From positions 1-35,823 of the forward strand of contig CAZDCZ010000024.1 in assembly GCA_964504155.1 (NCBI GenBank): DNA of 35,823 nucleotides, written 5' to 3'. This document shows, in pieces, positions 26,432 to 34,870 of the stretch. This DNA comes from CAZDCZ01 sp964504155. GTDB lineage: Bacteria > Bacteroidota > Bacteroidia > Bacteroidales > UBA12077. The position numbers and the translations under genes were made by a program. Within the stretch, counting starts at the first letter, position 1. The number at the start of each line of letters is the position of its first letter. The notes below the pieces were generated by a model. It was not told the DNA's origin, ran no database searches, and saw nothing but the letters and a program-made list of their open reading frames with translations.

Positions 26432-27514
26432 ATGAAAAAAATCACATTATTACTATCATTAATTCTTTTCCTTGCTTCTTTTTCTTTTTCGCAGCAAAAA
26501 AAAGCTACTATAATATTTGATACTGAGATTCACAATTTCAAAACTATTAAAGAAGATAATGGCAAAGTTACTCATAAATTTATTTTCACAAATACTGGGA
26601 ATACTCCATTAATAATAAATTCGGTAAAAGCTACATGTGGTTGTACTTCTCCGGAATGGACAAAACAACCGGTTCTTCCGGGACAGAATGGTTATGTAAG
26701 CGCAACATTCGACCCAAGAAATCGTCCGGGGAAATTTAATAAAAGTATAGTAATACAAACAAACGCATCGAAACCAACAATAATTTTACGTATTACAGGA
26801 GAAGTAATCCCTCGAGTAAAGACAGTAAGTGATATTTATCCAAGAATCGTTGGTAATATTAGAATGAAGTCGAATCACCTTGCTTTTGTACAAGTTTATA
26901 AAAACAAAACAAAAACCGATTCATTACAAATTATTAATACTTCAGACGAAATTGTTAAACTTAGTTTTAAAAATACTCCATCGCATATTAGTTTAAAAAC
27001 TGTTCCTGCTAGCTTAAAACCAGGTGAAAAAGGCATAATATTAGGAACGTATGATGCTTCAAAGAAAAACGATTGGGGTTTTGTTATCGACCAATTATCT
27101 ATTTTAATTAACAATAAACCAGTAAGTAACAACAGACTTACTGTTAGCGCAAAAATTGAAGAAGATTTTTCTAATCTCTCTGCTAAAGAGTTAGCAAAAG
27201 CTCCCAAAATAAGCATTCCTGAGAAAACGTTTAATTTTGGTACTGCAAAACAAAAATCGAAAGTTAAACATGTTTTTAAATTTAAAAACGAAGGAAAAAG
27301 CGACTTAATAATTCGAAAAATTCGTTCATCATGCGGATGCACAACTGTTGCTCCTGAAAAAACCGTTATAAAACCAGGCGAAACAAGTTCATTTACAGCA
27401 ATATTTAGCACATCAATGAGAAAAGGAATGCAACGCAAATCTATTTATTTAATAACTAACGATCCAGAAAACTCTAATATCCGTTTAACTATTAGCGGAA
27501 AAGTTGAACCATAG
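26432..27514 (+). CDS. Exported protein with two DUF1573 domains
   Basis: A 360-residue protein with a signal peptide (MKKITLLLSLILFLASFSFSQ). Two immunoglobulin-like DUF1573 (HYDIN/ASPM-like) domains are visible, at about 24-125 and 265-360. Both carry the CGCT motif (ATCGCTSPEW and SSCGCTTVAPE), followed by LPGQ/IKPGE and a final T.DP.N..I.L.ISGK.EP strand. The middle domain (about 130-260) looks like a third, more diverged Ig-like unit. The protein should be periplasmic or surface-exposed. DUF1573 proteins are abundant in Bacteroidota but their function is unknown. The CGC cysteines may form a disulfide. A strong terminator follows at 27522-27560, so this is probably a monocistronic gene. 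Confidence 0.9.
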   Translation: MKKITLLLSLILFLASFSFSQQKKATIIFDTEIHNFKTIKEDNGKVTHKFIFTNTGNTPLIINSVKATCGCTSPEWTKQPVLPGQNGYVSATFDPRNRPGKFNKSIVIQTNASKPTIILRITGEVIPRVKTVSDIYPRIVGNIRMKSNHLAFVQVYKNKTKTDSLQIINTSDEIVKLSFKNTPSHISLKTVPASLKPGEKGIILGTYDASKKNDWGFVIDQLSILINNKPVSNNRLTVSAKIEEDFSNLSAKELAKAPKISIPEKTFNFGTAKQKSKVKHVFKFKNEGKSDLIIRKIRSSCGCTTVAPEKTVIKPGETSSFTAIFSTSMRKGMQRKSIYLITNDPENSNIRLTISGKVEP

Positions 27515-27521
27515 CATATTG

Positions 27522-27560
27522 TTGGGAATACTTAATATATTTGAGTATTCCCAATTTTTC
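27522..27560 (+). terminator. Intrinsic terminator of the DUF1573 gene
   Basis: TTGGGAATACTTA (27522-27534) pairs with TGAGTATTCCCAA (27542-27554), a 13-bp stem with one G-T pair, and is followed by a T-rich tail (TTTTTC). It begins 8 nt after the stop codon at 27514. Confidence 0.85.
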
Positions 27561-27587
27561 TTATTATTGTCTGAAAAATTAAATTTT

Positions 27588-28475
27588 ATGCTAAAATATA
27601 AACTCCAATATTTTTTATTATTTATTGTCCTTACTATATCGTTTACTACATATTCGCAAGAAAACGAAACCAACACAATTACAACAGGACCAGTATTAGG
27701 GAAATTGCTAATTATCGGAGGAAATGCTTCTGATAGTATTTTTCTTGAACGTTTTGCTGATTTAGCAGGTGGTAAAGATGCTAATATTGTTATTATTCCT
27801 ACAGCAAGAAACGATGCTGATTTAGCAAAAGATACAGCTTTTAAGAATTTATCTAATAGATTTGCCAAAGCCGGATTTTCAAATATTTCAATATTACACA
27901 CTAGAAATAAACAAAAAGCAAATAATCCGAATTTCACTAAACCTCTTGCATCGGCATCAGGAGTATGGTTTCAAGGAGGAAGACAATGGCGATTAGCTGA
28001 TGCTTATCTCAACACCTTAACTCATCTCGATATAATTGGAGTACTTAATCGCGGAGGAATAATAGCCGGAACATCGGCAGGTGCAACAATTCAAGGCTCC
28101 TTACTTATTAGAGGCGATAGTAAAAACAATACCATACTTTTAGGAGATCACACAAAAGGATTGGGCCTTATTAAAAATATTGCTATCGATCAACACTTAA
28201 TAACACGAAATCGCCAATTCGATATATTTGAAATATTTGAAAGATATCCCAAAATACTTGGTATTGGACTAGATGAAAATACTGGTATTATTGTATCGGG
28301 CAACCAATTCGAAGTAATTGGAGAAAGCTATGTTGCAATATACGACAAAACACGATGGTCGGCCGAGAAAGACACTATTTATAAATTACCACCAAATAGC
28401 AAAGAATTTTATTTTCTTAAAAAAGGCGATATTTATAATATAGAAGAAAGGCGAGTTGTTTTAAAAAATAAATAA
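27588..28475 (+). CDS. Exported S51 peptidase, cyanophycinase-like
   Basis: This serine peptidase is of family S51, whose best known member, cyanophycinase, hydrolyses the Asp-Arg polymer cyanophycin. The 295-residue protein shows LLIIGGNASDS, FQGGRQWRL, and the nucleophile elbow GTSAGAT (Ser in GxSxG) with LDENTGI downstream. I set the start at ATG 27588. The frame is open further up, to 27504, but that part overlaps the end of the DUF1573 gene and its terminator. From 27588 a signal peptide is evident (MLKYKLQYFLLFIVL, cut near TTYSQ), so the enzyme is exported. Exported S51 proteins may digest dipeptides or external cyanophycin. No cyanophycin synthetase is in the window. Confidence 0.88.
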   Translation: MLKYKLQYFLLFIVLTISFTTYSQENETNTITTGPVLGKLLIIGGNASDSIFLERFADLAGGKDANIVIIPTARNDADLAKDTAFKNLSNRFAKAGFSNISILHTRNKQKANNPNFTKPLASASGVWFQGGRQWRLADAYLNTLTHLDIIGVLNRGGIIAGTSAGATIQGSLLIRGDSKNNTILLGDHTKGLGLIKNIAIDQHLITRNRQFDIFEIFERYPKILGIGLDENTGIIVSGNQFEVIGESYVAIYDKTRWSAEKDTIYKLPPNSKEFYFLKKGDIYNIEERRVVLKNK

Positions 28476-28615
28476 TCCTGCTAAAAATATTTTCGCAAAT
28501 TAAAACAAGCTCTTCGTCAGCAAAATATCACTGTTTATCACAATAGAACATAACAGCAGTAACTAATTATGTATCTTTAACGTACAACAGACATACGAAA
28601 AATATACCTATTTTT

Positions 28616-29179
28616 ATGACTACACGAAAGCTAAAGAAAATAAACGATGAGGAATGGAAACAAGTTGCCTGTGCAGACAAAAAATATTTTGTAAGTAATT
28701 ATGGCAGAATAAAAAGTTTCTGCTACGACAAGATTAATGGCAAAATTCTTAATCCAGGAATGACAAAAGGATTTCAGACTGTAACATTTAAATCGAATGG
28801 GAAGAAAAAAACTCATCTTGTCCACAAACTAGTTGCTATAGCATTTGTTCCAAGAAAAAGTGATGAGCATATAATATCTACTCATCTCGATTGGAATAAA
28901 ACAAATAATCATTACTCAAATTTAAAATGGTTAACAAGAAAAGAATCTTACGATAGGATAATTCCACGCCTTCAGGAAATTAATAGAGTTAAAAATAAAG
29001 GCTTAGTTAGAAACTCCAAACTAAAGCCGGAAGACGTTAAAAAATTAAAAGAAATGCTTCATAAAGGAATAAAGCAAAATGTTATTGCAAAATTATTTTC
29101 TATTAGCGAAATGCAAGTTACAAGAATAAAAAGAGGCGATAACTGGGCAAATATTGCACCCGAATTATCTCAAAAATAA
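28616..29179 (+). CDS. NUMOD4/HNH-type DNA-binding protein with C-terminal helix-turn-helix
   Basis: A 187-residue basic protein. Residues about 11-60 resemble NUMOD4, the DNA-binding motif of HNH homing endonucleases (DEEWKQVACADKKYFVSN, YGRIKS). Residues about 66-108 match an HNH_3-like core (VHKLVAIAF with H70, THLDWNKTNN with H90, and NLKWLT with N102). The usual Asn before H90 is Thr. Residues about 136-176 form a helix-turn-helix (KPEDVKKLKEML, then QNVIAKLFSISEMQVTRIKRG). It is free-standing with no intron, tRNA or repeat pair at its flanks. It could be a host-adopted regulator or a mobile nuclease. It ends before a strong terminator at 29202-29229 and just ahead of the scaffold gap. 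Confidence 0.8.
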   Translation: MTTRKLKKINDEEWKQVACADKKYFVSNYGRIKSFCYDKINGKILNPGMTKGFQTVTFKSNGKKKTHLVHKLVAIAFVPRKSDEHIISTHLDWNKTNNHYSNLKWLTRKESYDRIIPRLQEINRVKNKGLVRNSKLKPEDVKKLKEMLHKGIKQNVIAKLFSISEMQVTRIKRGDNWANIAPELSQK

Positions 29180-29201
29180 ACTTACATTTTACTATATTTC
29201 T

Positions 29202-29229
29202 AAACCATAGCTAGTTGCTATGGTTTTTT
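29202..29229 (+). terminator. Intrinsic terminator of the NUMOD4 gene
   Basis: AAACCATAGC (29202-29211) pairs with GCTATGGTTT (29217-29226) around a 5-nt loop, and the T run extends to 29229. It lies 22 nt past the stop at 29179. Confidence 0.85.
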
Positions 29230-29340
29230 ATGTCAAATTATTTGTTTGCTTTAAAAACTTGTTTATTTTGTTCTTTTATTTTGTACAAACAAGCTACTTT
29301 ACAATACGAATATTTACAGTAACAAACTTTTATTCTTTTA

Positions 29341-29370
29341 TTGAAATAATTACAAATTGTTCTATTTTTG
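29341..29370 (+). promoter_or_regulatory. Promoter of the ddl gene
   Basis: TTG (29341-29343), a 19-bp spacer and TATTTTTG (29363-29370) fit the Bacteroidota -33/-7 layout closely. Transcription would start about 7 nt further, near 29377, at the edge of the N run. The missing start of the next gene must therefore lie in the gap. Confidence 0.6.
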
Positions 29371-29374
29371 ATTT

Positions 29375-29474
29375 NNNNNNNNNNNNNNNNNNNNNNNNNN
29401 NNNNNNNNNNNNNNNNNNNNNNNNNNNNNNNNNNNNNNNNNNNNNNNNNNNNNNNNNNNNNNNNNNNNNNNNNN
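29375..29474. other. Scaffold gap of exactly 100 N
   Basis: A run of 100 N, the common placeholder for a gap of unknown size. The flanking ddl promoter and the truncated ddl frame show that the gap covers at least the ddl start. A typical ddl is about 100-110 residues longer at its N-terminus than the visible part, so the true gap is probably nearer 330 bp than 100. Confidence 0.98.
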
Positions 29475-30130
29475 TAGCATCGTCCTTAACTTTTAATAAA
29501 ATTTTCACTAAAAACTATCTCGATAATTTCAACATCAGAAATGCTAATTATTATTTACTGAATAAGAACAAAACAATTAATCTAGACGAAATAATTAACA
29601 AAACCGGACTACCATGTTTTGTTAAACCTAATCAAGGAGGATCAAGCTTTGGAATAAGTAAAGTAATTACTGCAGACCAACTAAAACCTGCTATAATTAA
29701 AGCTTTCGAAGAAGATAATGAAGTTATAATAGAAGAATTTCTCGATGGGCAAGAATTAACTTGCGGATTAATAAAAACTACTAAGAAAGAATACATTTTC
29801 CCTCCCACAGAAATTGTTAGTAAAAACGAATTTTTCGATTACGAAGCAAAATACACCAAAGGAATGGCCGAAGAAATTACTCCTGCCAAAATATCAAAAG
29901 AGCTCACAAAAGAGATTCAAGATATATCATCGAAAATTTACAATATACTACAACTTAAAGGAATTGTACGAATAGATTTTATTTATGCTAAATCGAAACT
30001 CTATTTTATGGAAGTAAATACCGTTCCGGGCATGAGTGCTGCCAGCATAATACCTCAGCAAGTAAAAGCCTATGGTATGACAATGAAAGACATTTTTTCA
30101 ATAGCTATTGAAGATGCCTTTAATAGATAA
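29475..30130 (+). CDS. ddl: D-alanine--D-alanine ligase, 5' end lost in the gap (partial)
   Basis: This enzyme joins two D-alanines with ATP to make D-Ala-D-Ala, the substrate for MurF in the fusion at 1504-3969. Only the C-terminal 217 residues are present, in frame from 29477. They begin ASSLTFNKIFTKNYL, matching the family segment just before the ATP-grasp domain. Then come LPCFVKPNQGGSSFGISKV, VIIEEFLDGQELTCG, FDYEAKYTKG and the metal-binding end IVRIDFIYAKSKLYFMEVNTVPGMS. Catalytic residues of the ATP-grasp domain are all visible. The first in-frame ATG of what remains (29864) is internal and not the start. The N-terminal domain lies in the N run. The gene is probably intact in the genome. 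Confidence 0.92.
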
Positions 30131-30203
30131 CGATTGAAAACTAACTATTGTGTCAAGATATAAGATACAAGATGTAGAACAAGTTAAAAAACTCTCAGCC
30201 CCC

Positions 30204-30217
30204 TGAGCTTGTCGAAA
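30204..30217. repeat. Fragment of the palindromic repeat family (copy C)
   Basis: The 14-bp string TGAGCTTGTCGAAA is identical to 17968-17981 in copy B. No partner arm is seen nearby, so it looks like a remnant between ddl and gcvP. It is short enough that chance cannot be excluded on its own. Confidence 0.45.
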
Positions 30218-30281
30218 GTTACTGTTATATGCAGAAGAAAAGACAAGGAAATATTGCAAACTACATTAAACAACAGAACTC

Positions 30282-30314
30282 AAAAAATGGCTCGGAATTA
30301 CCGAGCCATTTTTT
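30282..30314. terminator. Bidirectional terminator between ddl and gcvP
   Basis: Perfect 14-bp arms (30282-30295 and 30301-30314, core TGGCTCGG/CCGAGCCA) surround a 5-nt loop. The A-tract on the left and T-tract on the right give U tails in both directions. It separates the convergent ddl and gcvP genes. Confidence 0.9.
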
Positions 30315-30335
30315 ATAATAAATAAAAAATATTAT

Positions 30336-33212
30336 TTACTCTTCTGTGATATAATCTTCGATTGGAGCACAAGAACAAACCAAATTTCTGTCGCCATAAC
30401 CATCGTCGATACGACTAATAGCCGGCCAGAATTTATTGTCTTTTATCCATTTTAATGGGAATGCTGCTTTTTGTCGAGAATATGGTTTATCCCATTCATC
30501 GGCTGTTACGACAAACATTGTATGAGGAGCATTTTTAAGAACATTATTCTCTTCATTATATTTTCCGTCTTTCACTTCATAAATCTCATCATGAACAGCA
30601 ATCATTGTTTCTACAAATCGATCTAATTCTTGTAATGATTCACTCTCAGTAGGTTCAATCATAAGAGTTCCGTGAACCGGAAACGACAATGTAGGAGCAT
30701 GAAAGCCATAGTCCATTAATCGTTTTGCAATATCGCCTTCGGTAATATTTGCTAAAGCTTTAAAATTTCTACATTCAAGTATCATTTCGTGAGCTACCAT
30801 TCCGTTTTCGCCGGTGTATAAAATATCAAAATATTTTTTTAACGATGCAGCCAAATAGTTAGCATTAAGAATAGCAATCTTACTTATTTGCTCTAAACCC
30901 TCGCGACCGAGCATTTTAATATATGAGTGAGAAATCGGCAATACTCCTGCACTACCCCAAGGAGCAGCCGAAACAGCTGTAATAGCTTTATCTCCACCAG
31001 TTTTAACAATAGGGTTAGATGGTAAAAATGGAACAAGATGTTTAGCTACACCTATTGGGCCAACACCAGGGCCACCTCCACCATGAGGAATTGCAAATGT
31101 CTTATGTAAATTCAGATGGCAAACATCAGCACCAATAAATCCCGGATTTGTTAATCCAAGTTGAGCATTCATATTAGCACCATCCATATAAACCAAACCA
31201 CCATTTTCGTGAATAATATCCATCATCTCTATTATTCGACTCTCGAAAACACCATGTGTAGAAGGATAAGTAACCATAAATGCAGCTAAATTATCTTTAT
31301 ACTTCTCTGCATTAGCCTTAAGATCGTTAACATCAATATTACCATTATCGTCGCATTTTATTACAACAACTTGTCCTCCTGCCATTACAGCACTTGCAGG
31401 ATTTGTTCCGTGTGCCGATGATGGTATAAGAATCACATTTCTGTTAGCTTGTCCGTTTTGTTTATGATATTCGCGAATAACCATTAATCCGGTATATTCT
31501 CCGGCAGCTCCCGAGTTAGGCTGAAAAGATATAGCATCGAAACCTGTTATTTTTTTCAAGTCTTCTTCAAGTTCATTTATCAATTGCTTATACCCTAATG
31601 CTTGATTTTCAGGAATAAATGGATGTAATCCTCCAAACTCAGGCCAACTAACAGGTATTAATTCGGTTACGGCATTAAGTTTCATTGTACATGAACCTAA
31701 AGATATCATAGAATGTGTTAATGAAATATCTTTTCTTTCGAGTTTTTTAATGTATCTCATCATTTCTGTTTCGGTATGATAATTTTTAAATACATCAAAA
31801 TCGAGAATTTCTGAGTTTCTTATAAATTTATTATCGAAAGATACTTTTTCTTCTACATTTTCTAATTTTTCAAATTTCTTATTATTTGCTAAAGCAAATA
31901 TCTCAATTATTGAATTAAGATTTGGCAGAAGCGTTGTTTCATCAAGACTAATACCTATAGTTTTATTATCGATATATCTGAAATTAATTTCTCTTTCAAG
32001 AGCTAACTTCTCGATATCTGAACTAGAAATATTTTCAGGTAAAATAATTTTTAAAGTATCAAAGAAATCTTTATTTTCTTGATTATATCCTAACTCTATT
32101 AATTTATTATTTAATAAACCAGTATACGAATGAATATGATTTGCAATACGTTTAAGACCTTCCGGACCATGATACACAGCATACATTCCGGCCATAGTAG
32201 CCAATAATGCTTGAGCTGTACAAATATTTGAAGTAGCACGTTCTCTTTTAATATGTTGTTCGCGTGTTTGAAGAGCCATACGCAAAGCAGGATTTCCTTG
32301 AGCATCTTTAGAAATACCAATAATTCTACCCGGGATAGTTCTTTTAAACTTATCGGTAGTTGCAAAATACCCTGCATGAGGACCACCATAGCCCATAGGC
32401 ACACCAAAACGCTGAGTAGAACCAACAACAGCATCTACACCCCACTCACCCGGAGGGGTTAAGCTTACTAAGCTAAGGATATCAGCAGCAACAACTATTT
32501 TCGAATCGTTTTCGTGAGCTTTTTCTACAAATTTACGGTAATCTTCTATTTTCCCATCGGCTGCAGGATATTGTACTATTGCACCAAAAACTAACTCGTT
32601 AAATTCAAACTCCTTGTATTTTCCAAATACTAATTCTATACCAAGTGCATTAGCTCTTGTTTTTAATACATCGATAGTTTGAGGAAAAGTATTTTCATCG
32701 ACAAAAAACATATTAGCACCTTTTTTCACTGCAGCTCTTGCACGAGCATGAAAAAACATTATCATTGCCTCGGCAGCCGATGTAGCTTCGTCGAGAAGCG
32801 ATGCATTTGCAAGTTCTAATCCTGTTAAACTCATTATTACAGTCTGGAAATTTAACAAGGCTTCTAATCTTCCTTGCGAAATTTCAGCTTGATATGGAGT
32901 ATATGAAGTATACCATGAAGGATTCTCAAAAACATTTCTTTGAATAACAGTGGGAAGTATTGTATCGTAATATCCTAAACCAATGTAAGTGTCGAAAATC
33001 TTATTTTTTGATGCAATCTTGCGGATATGTTTCATGTATTCATATTCACTCATCGCTTCTGATAATTCAACAGGATTCTTTAATCTTATTGATGAAGGAA
33101 CCGTTTTGTCAATTAGTTCATCAAGAGATTCTACGCCAATTTTTTTTAGCATTAGGCTAATCTCATGATCTCTTGGACCATTATGACGATTAATAAATTT
33201 ATCTTGTGCCAT
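30336..33212 (-). CDS. gcvP: Glycine dehydrogenase (decarboxylating), P protein of the glycine cleavage system
   Basis: This PLP enzyme decarboxylates glycine and hands the aminomethyl group to the lipoyl H protein, feeding one-carbon metabolism. It is a single chain of 958 residues, the length of the undivided bacterial form. It starts with the typical FINRHNGP motif and has the N-terminal half's GLGYYDT and YTPYQAEISQGRLE. The C-terminal half has SCTMKLNA, SGAAGEYTGL and the PLP lysine K704 in HLNLHKTFAIPHGGGGPG. A -7 box lies at 33255-33262. The gcvT and gcvH genes are not in this window, so the system is scattered. The identification is secure and all key motifs are intact. Confidence 0.98.
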   Translation of the reverse strand: MAQDKFINRHNGPRDHEISLMLKKIGVESLDELIDKTVPSSIRLKNPVELSEAMSEYEYMKHIRKIASKNKIFDTYIGLGYYDTILPTVIQRNVFENPSWYTSYTPYQAEISQGRLEALLNFQTVIMSLTGLELANASLLDEATSAAEAMIMFFHARARAAVKKGANMFFVDENTFPQTIDVLKTRANALGIELVFGKYKEFEFNELVFGAIVQYPAADGKIEDYRKFVEKAHENDSKIVVAADILSLVSLTPPGEWGVDAVVGSTQRFGVPMGYGGPHAGYFATTDKFKRTIPGRIIGISKDAQGNPALRMALQTREQHIKRERATSNICTAQALLATMAGMYAVYHGPEGLKRIANHIHSYTGLLNNKLIELGYNQENKDFFDTLKIILPENISSSDIEKLALEREINFRYIDNKTIGISLDETTLLPNLNSIIEIFALANNKKFEKLENVEEKVSFDNKFIRNSEILDFDVFKNYHTETEMMRYIKKLERKDISLTHSMISLGSCTMKLNAVTELIPVSWPEFGGLHPFIPENQALGYKQLINELEEDLKKITGFDAISFQPNSGAAGEYTGLMVIREYHKQNGQANRNVILIPSSAHGTNPASAVMAGGQVVVIKCDDNGNIDVNDLKANAEKYKDNLAAFMVTYPSTHGVFESRIIEMMDIIHENGGLVYMDGANMNAQLGLTNPGFIGADVCHLNLHKTFAIPHGGGGPGVGPIGVAKHLVPFLPSNPIVKTGGDKAITAVSAAPWGSAGVLPISHSYIKMLGREGLEQISKIAILNANYLAASLKKYFDILYTGENGMVAHEMILECRNFKALANITEGDIAKRLMDYGFHAPTLSFPVHGTLMIEPTESESLQELDRFVETMIAVHDEIYEVKDGKYNEENNVLKNAPHTMFVVTADEWDKPYSRQKAAFPLKWIKDNKFWPAISRIDDGYGDRNLVCSCAPIEDYITEE

Positions 33213-33254
33213 AATTTTGTACGTTAATATTATTTATTTTAATTATTTTGCATG

Positions 33255-33262
33255 CAAATTTA
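33255..33262 (-). promoter_or_regulatory. -7 box for gcvP
   Basis: The minus strand reads TAAATTTG, matching TAnnTTTG, with a predicted leader of about 36 nt. I looked for a glycine riboswitch in the upstream region and saw none. Confidence 0.4.
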
Positions 33263-33344
33263 TAAAGAACTTCAGTGAATAAAAACCGATAATATAAAGT
33301 TTTAGCGTTTTTTATATGTTATGCAACAAAGAAAACATAACTAT

Positions 33345-33986
33345 TTATCCACATAAAAATGGATTTTCGGTTTTTTCCTTTAAAATAGTAGTTGTTGAGC
33401 CATGTCCCGGAAAAACGACAACATCATCATTTAGAACAAATAGTTTTTTATTTATACTTCTCATCAATACATTATAATCTCCGCCCGGAAGGTCTGTTCT
33501 TCCAATTCCTCCATTAAAAAGAACATCTCCTACTATCACAAATTTATTTTCATCGTTATACAAGGCAATACTACCGGGAGAATGACCCGGAACATGTAAA
33601 ATTTTCAATGTAGAGTTTCCAAAAGACAGTTCTCCTTCTTTATCGATAATATTATCGGGTAAAGAAGGCTCGTTAAGTTCTAATCCATATGTTATTGCTA
33701 TTTCTTTTGCTTTTTCAATAAAAAACAAATCGTCTTTATGTGCAAGATTTTTAACATTATATTCGTTTGTTACAAAACTATTACCCAGAATATGGTCGAT
33801 ATGACAATGAGTATTTATTAACAATTTAGGTGTTAGTTTATTTTCTGTTATGAAATTCTTCAACTGCATTTCTTCATTCTCAGTACTACAACCGGCATCA
33901 ATAATAACACAATCATTTGTATCGTCGTACAATATAAAAGTATTCTCTTGAAATGCATTAAAAACGAATGTTTTAATATTTATCAT
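33345..33986 (-). CDS. MBL-fold metallo-hydrolase, glyoxalase II-like
   Basis: This cytosolic metallo-beta-lactamase-fold hydrolase of 213 residues carries the two-metal motif THCHIDH (H60, H62, D64, H65), a later HVPGHSPGS histidine, GDVLFNGGIGRTDLPGG with the bridging Asp, and a final FPGHG His. It resembles the short YcbL-like/glyoxalase II branch that acts on thioesters or related small substrates. The specific substrate is unknown. It follows pcm after only 10 bp on the same strand, so the two genes are very likely one operon and may share a detoxification or repair theme. Confidence 0.9.
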   Translation of the reverse strand: MINIKTFVFNAFQENTFILYDDTNDCVIIDAGCSTENEEMQLKNFITENKLTPKLLINTHCHIDHILGNSFVTNEYNVKNLAHKDDLFFIEKAKEIAITYGLELNEPSLPDNIIDKEGELSFGNSTLKILHVPGHSPGSIALYNDENKFVIVGDVLFNGGIGRTDLPGGDYNVLMRSINKKLFVLNDDVVVFPGHGSTTTILKEKTENPFLCG

Positions 33987-33996
33987 AATTGTATAT

Positions 33997-34638
33997 TTAT
34001 TCTTTTCCTTTTAACATTGGCACAAAAATAAATTGTCCATGTTCGGTTTTTTTAAATTTATCTTCCGCAATTTTTTCTATTAGCAGCATTTTTTGCCCAT
34101 TTATATCTCCAACCGGGACAACTAATAAACCTCCAATTTTTAGTTGTTTTAACAATTCTTCGGGCACTTCGGGAGCTGCGGCGGTTATTAATATTTTATC
34201 GAACGGACTATATACAGGGATTCCCTTATAACCATCACCATAAAAGCAATTTGGACTATAACCTAATTCATGCAACAGAGCTCTTGAATTAAGAAATAAT
34301 TCGCGATGTCGTTCAATAGTATAAACTTTAACTCCTAATTGCATCAATACAGCAGCCTGATATCCGGAACCGGTACCAATTTCTAATACTTTCTCATGTC
34401 TTTTTATGTTTAACAATTCTGTTTGAAAAGCAACCGTATAAGGTTGAGAAATTGTTTGTCCATTCCCAATAGGGAAAGCCTGATCTCTATATGCAAAACC
34501 AACAAATCCACTATCCATAAATTCATGACGCAACACTTTTCCTATAGCATCTAAAACTTTTTCGTCTTTTATTCCTTTTTCTCTAAGTGCTTCTACAAGC
34601 TTATTTCTTAATCCTTTATGTCGATACGAGTCTGTCAT
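33997..34638 (-). CDS. pcm: Protein-L-isoaspartate O-methyltransferase
   Basis: This SAM-dependent enzyme methylates L-isoaspartyl residues formed by protein ageing, which starts their repair to aspartate. It has 213 residues, the normal length. It shows the N-terminal LVEALREKGIKDEKVLDAI and VLRHEFM segments, IGNGQTISQPYTVA (57-70), the SAM motif LEIGTGSGYQAAVL (85-98), and the later FDKILITAAAPEVP. The -7 box at 34670-34677 fits this start, with a leader of about 25 nt. The MBL-fold hydrolase gene follows 10 bp downstream. Identification is secure. Confidence 0.96.
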   Translation of the reverse strand: MTDSYRHKGLRNKLVEALREKGIKDEKVLDAIGKVLRHEFMDSGFVGFAYRDQAFPIGNGQTISQPYTVAFQTELLNIKRHEKVLEIGTGSGYQAAVLMQLGVKVYTIERHRELFLNSRALLHELGYSPNCFYGDGYKGIPVYSPFDKILITAAAPEVPEELLKQLKIGGLLVVPVGDINGQKMLLIEKIAEDKFKKTEHGQFIFVPMLKGKE

Positions 34639-34669
34639 TATTGTAATTATACAAAAATATTTTAAGAAA

Positions 34670-34677
34670 CAAAGATA
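34670..34677 (-). promoter_or_regulatory. -7 box for the pcm operon
   Basis: The minus strand reads TATCTTTG, giving a predicted start near 34663. A second match (TATTTTTG, 34659-34652) lies closer but would leave only about 7 nt of leader, so the distal box is preferred. Confidence 0.4.
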
Positions 34678-34813
34678 TAAGAAGATATTGAAATTATATC
34701 ATACGATTCTTCATTTTATTTGTCGTGATATTGAAATATAAAAATATTTCTGCTACAAATTATTATTTTATTAACAATACATAGTTAATAAATAGCTATT
34801 TTATAAGTTATTA

Positions 34814-34821
34814 TATATTTG
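34814..34821 (+). promoter_or_regulatory. -7 box for the Gfo/Idh/MocA-like gene
   Basis: TATATTTG matches TAnnTTTG and predicts a start near 34828, with a leader of about 43 nt. The -33 element is not clear in this very AT-rich region. Confidence 0.4.
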
Positions 34822-34870
34822 AAAATACCTTAAGTTTGTAATCTATGCAAAACAATAAATAACATAGCTT

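Noticed and set aside
26896..27438. Open frame of 180 codons on the minus strand inside the DUF1573 gene
   Set aside because: It is the antisense shadow of a well-supported gene with two DUF1573 domains, and its translation has no recognisable domain.
27504..27587. N-terminal extension of the S51 peptidase frame
   Set aside because: It overlaps the end of the DUF1573 gene and its terminator hairpin (27522-27560), and would put 28 residues before a clear signal peptide.
29864..30130. ATG at 29864 as a separate 88-residue gene
   Set aside because: It is internal to the ddl reading frame, which is open and homologous back to the gap at 29475.
32111..32434. Open frame of 107 codons on the minus strand inside gcvP
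   Set aside because: It is an out-of-frame shadow on the coding strand of the intact gcvP and has no start signal of its own.
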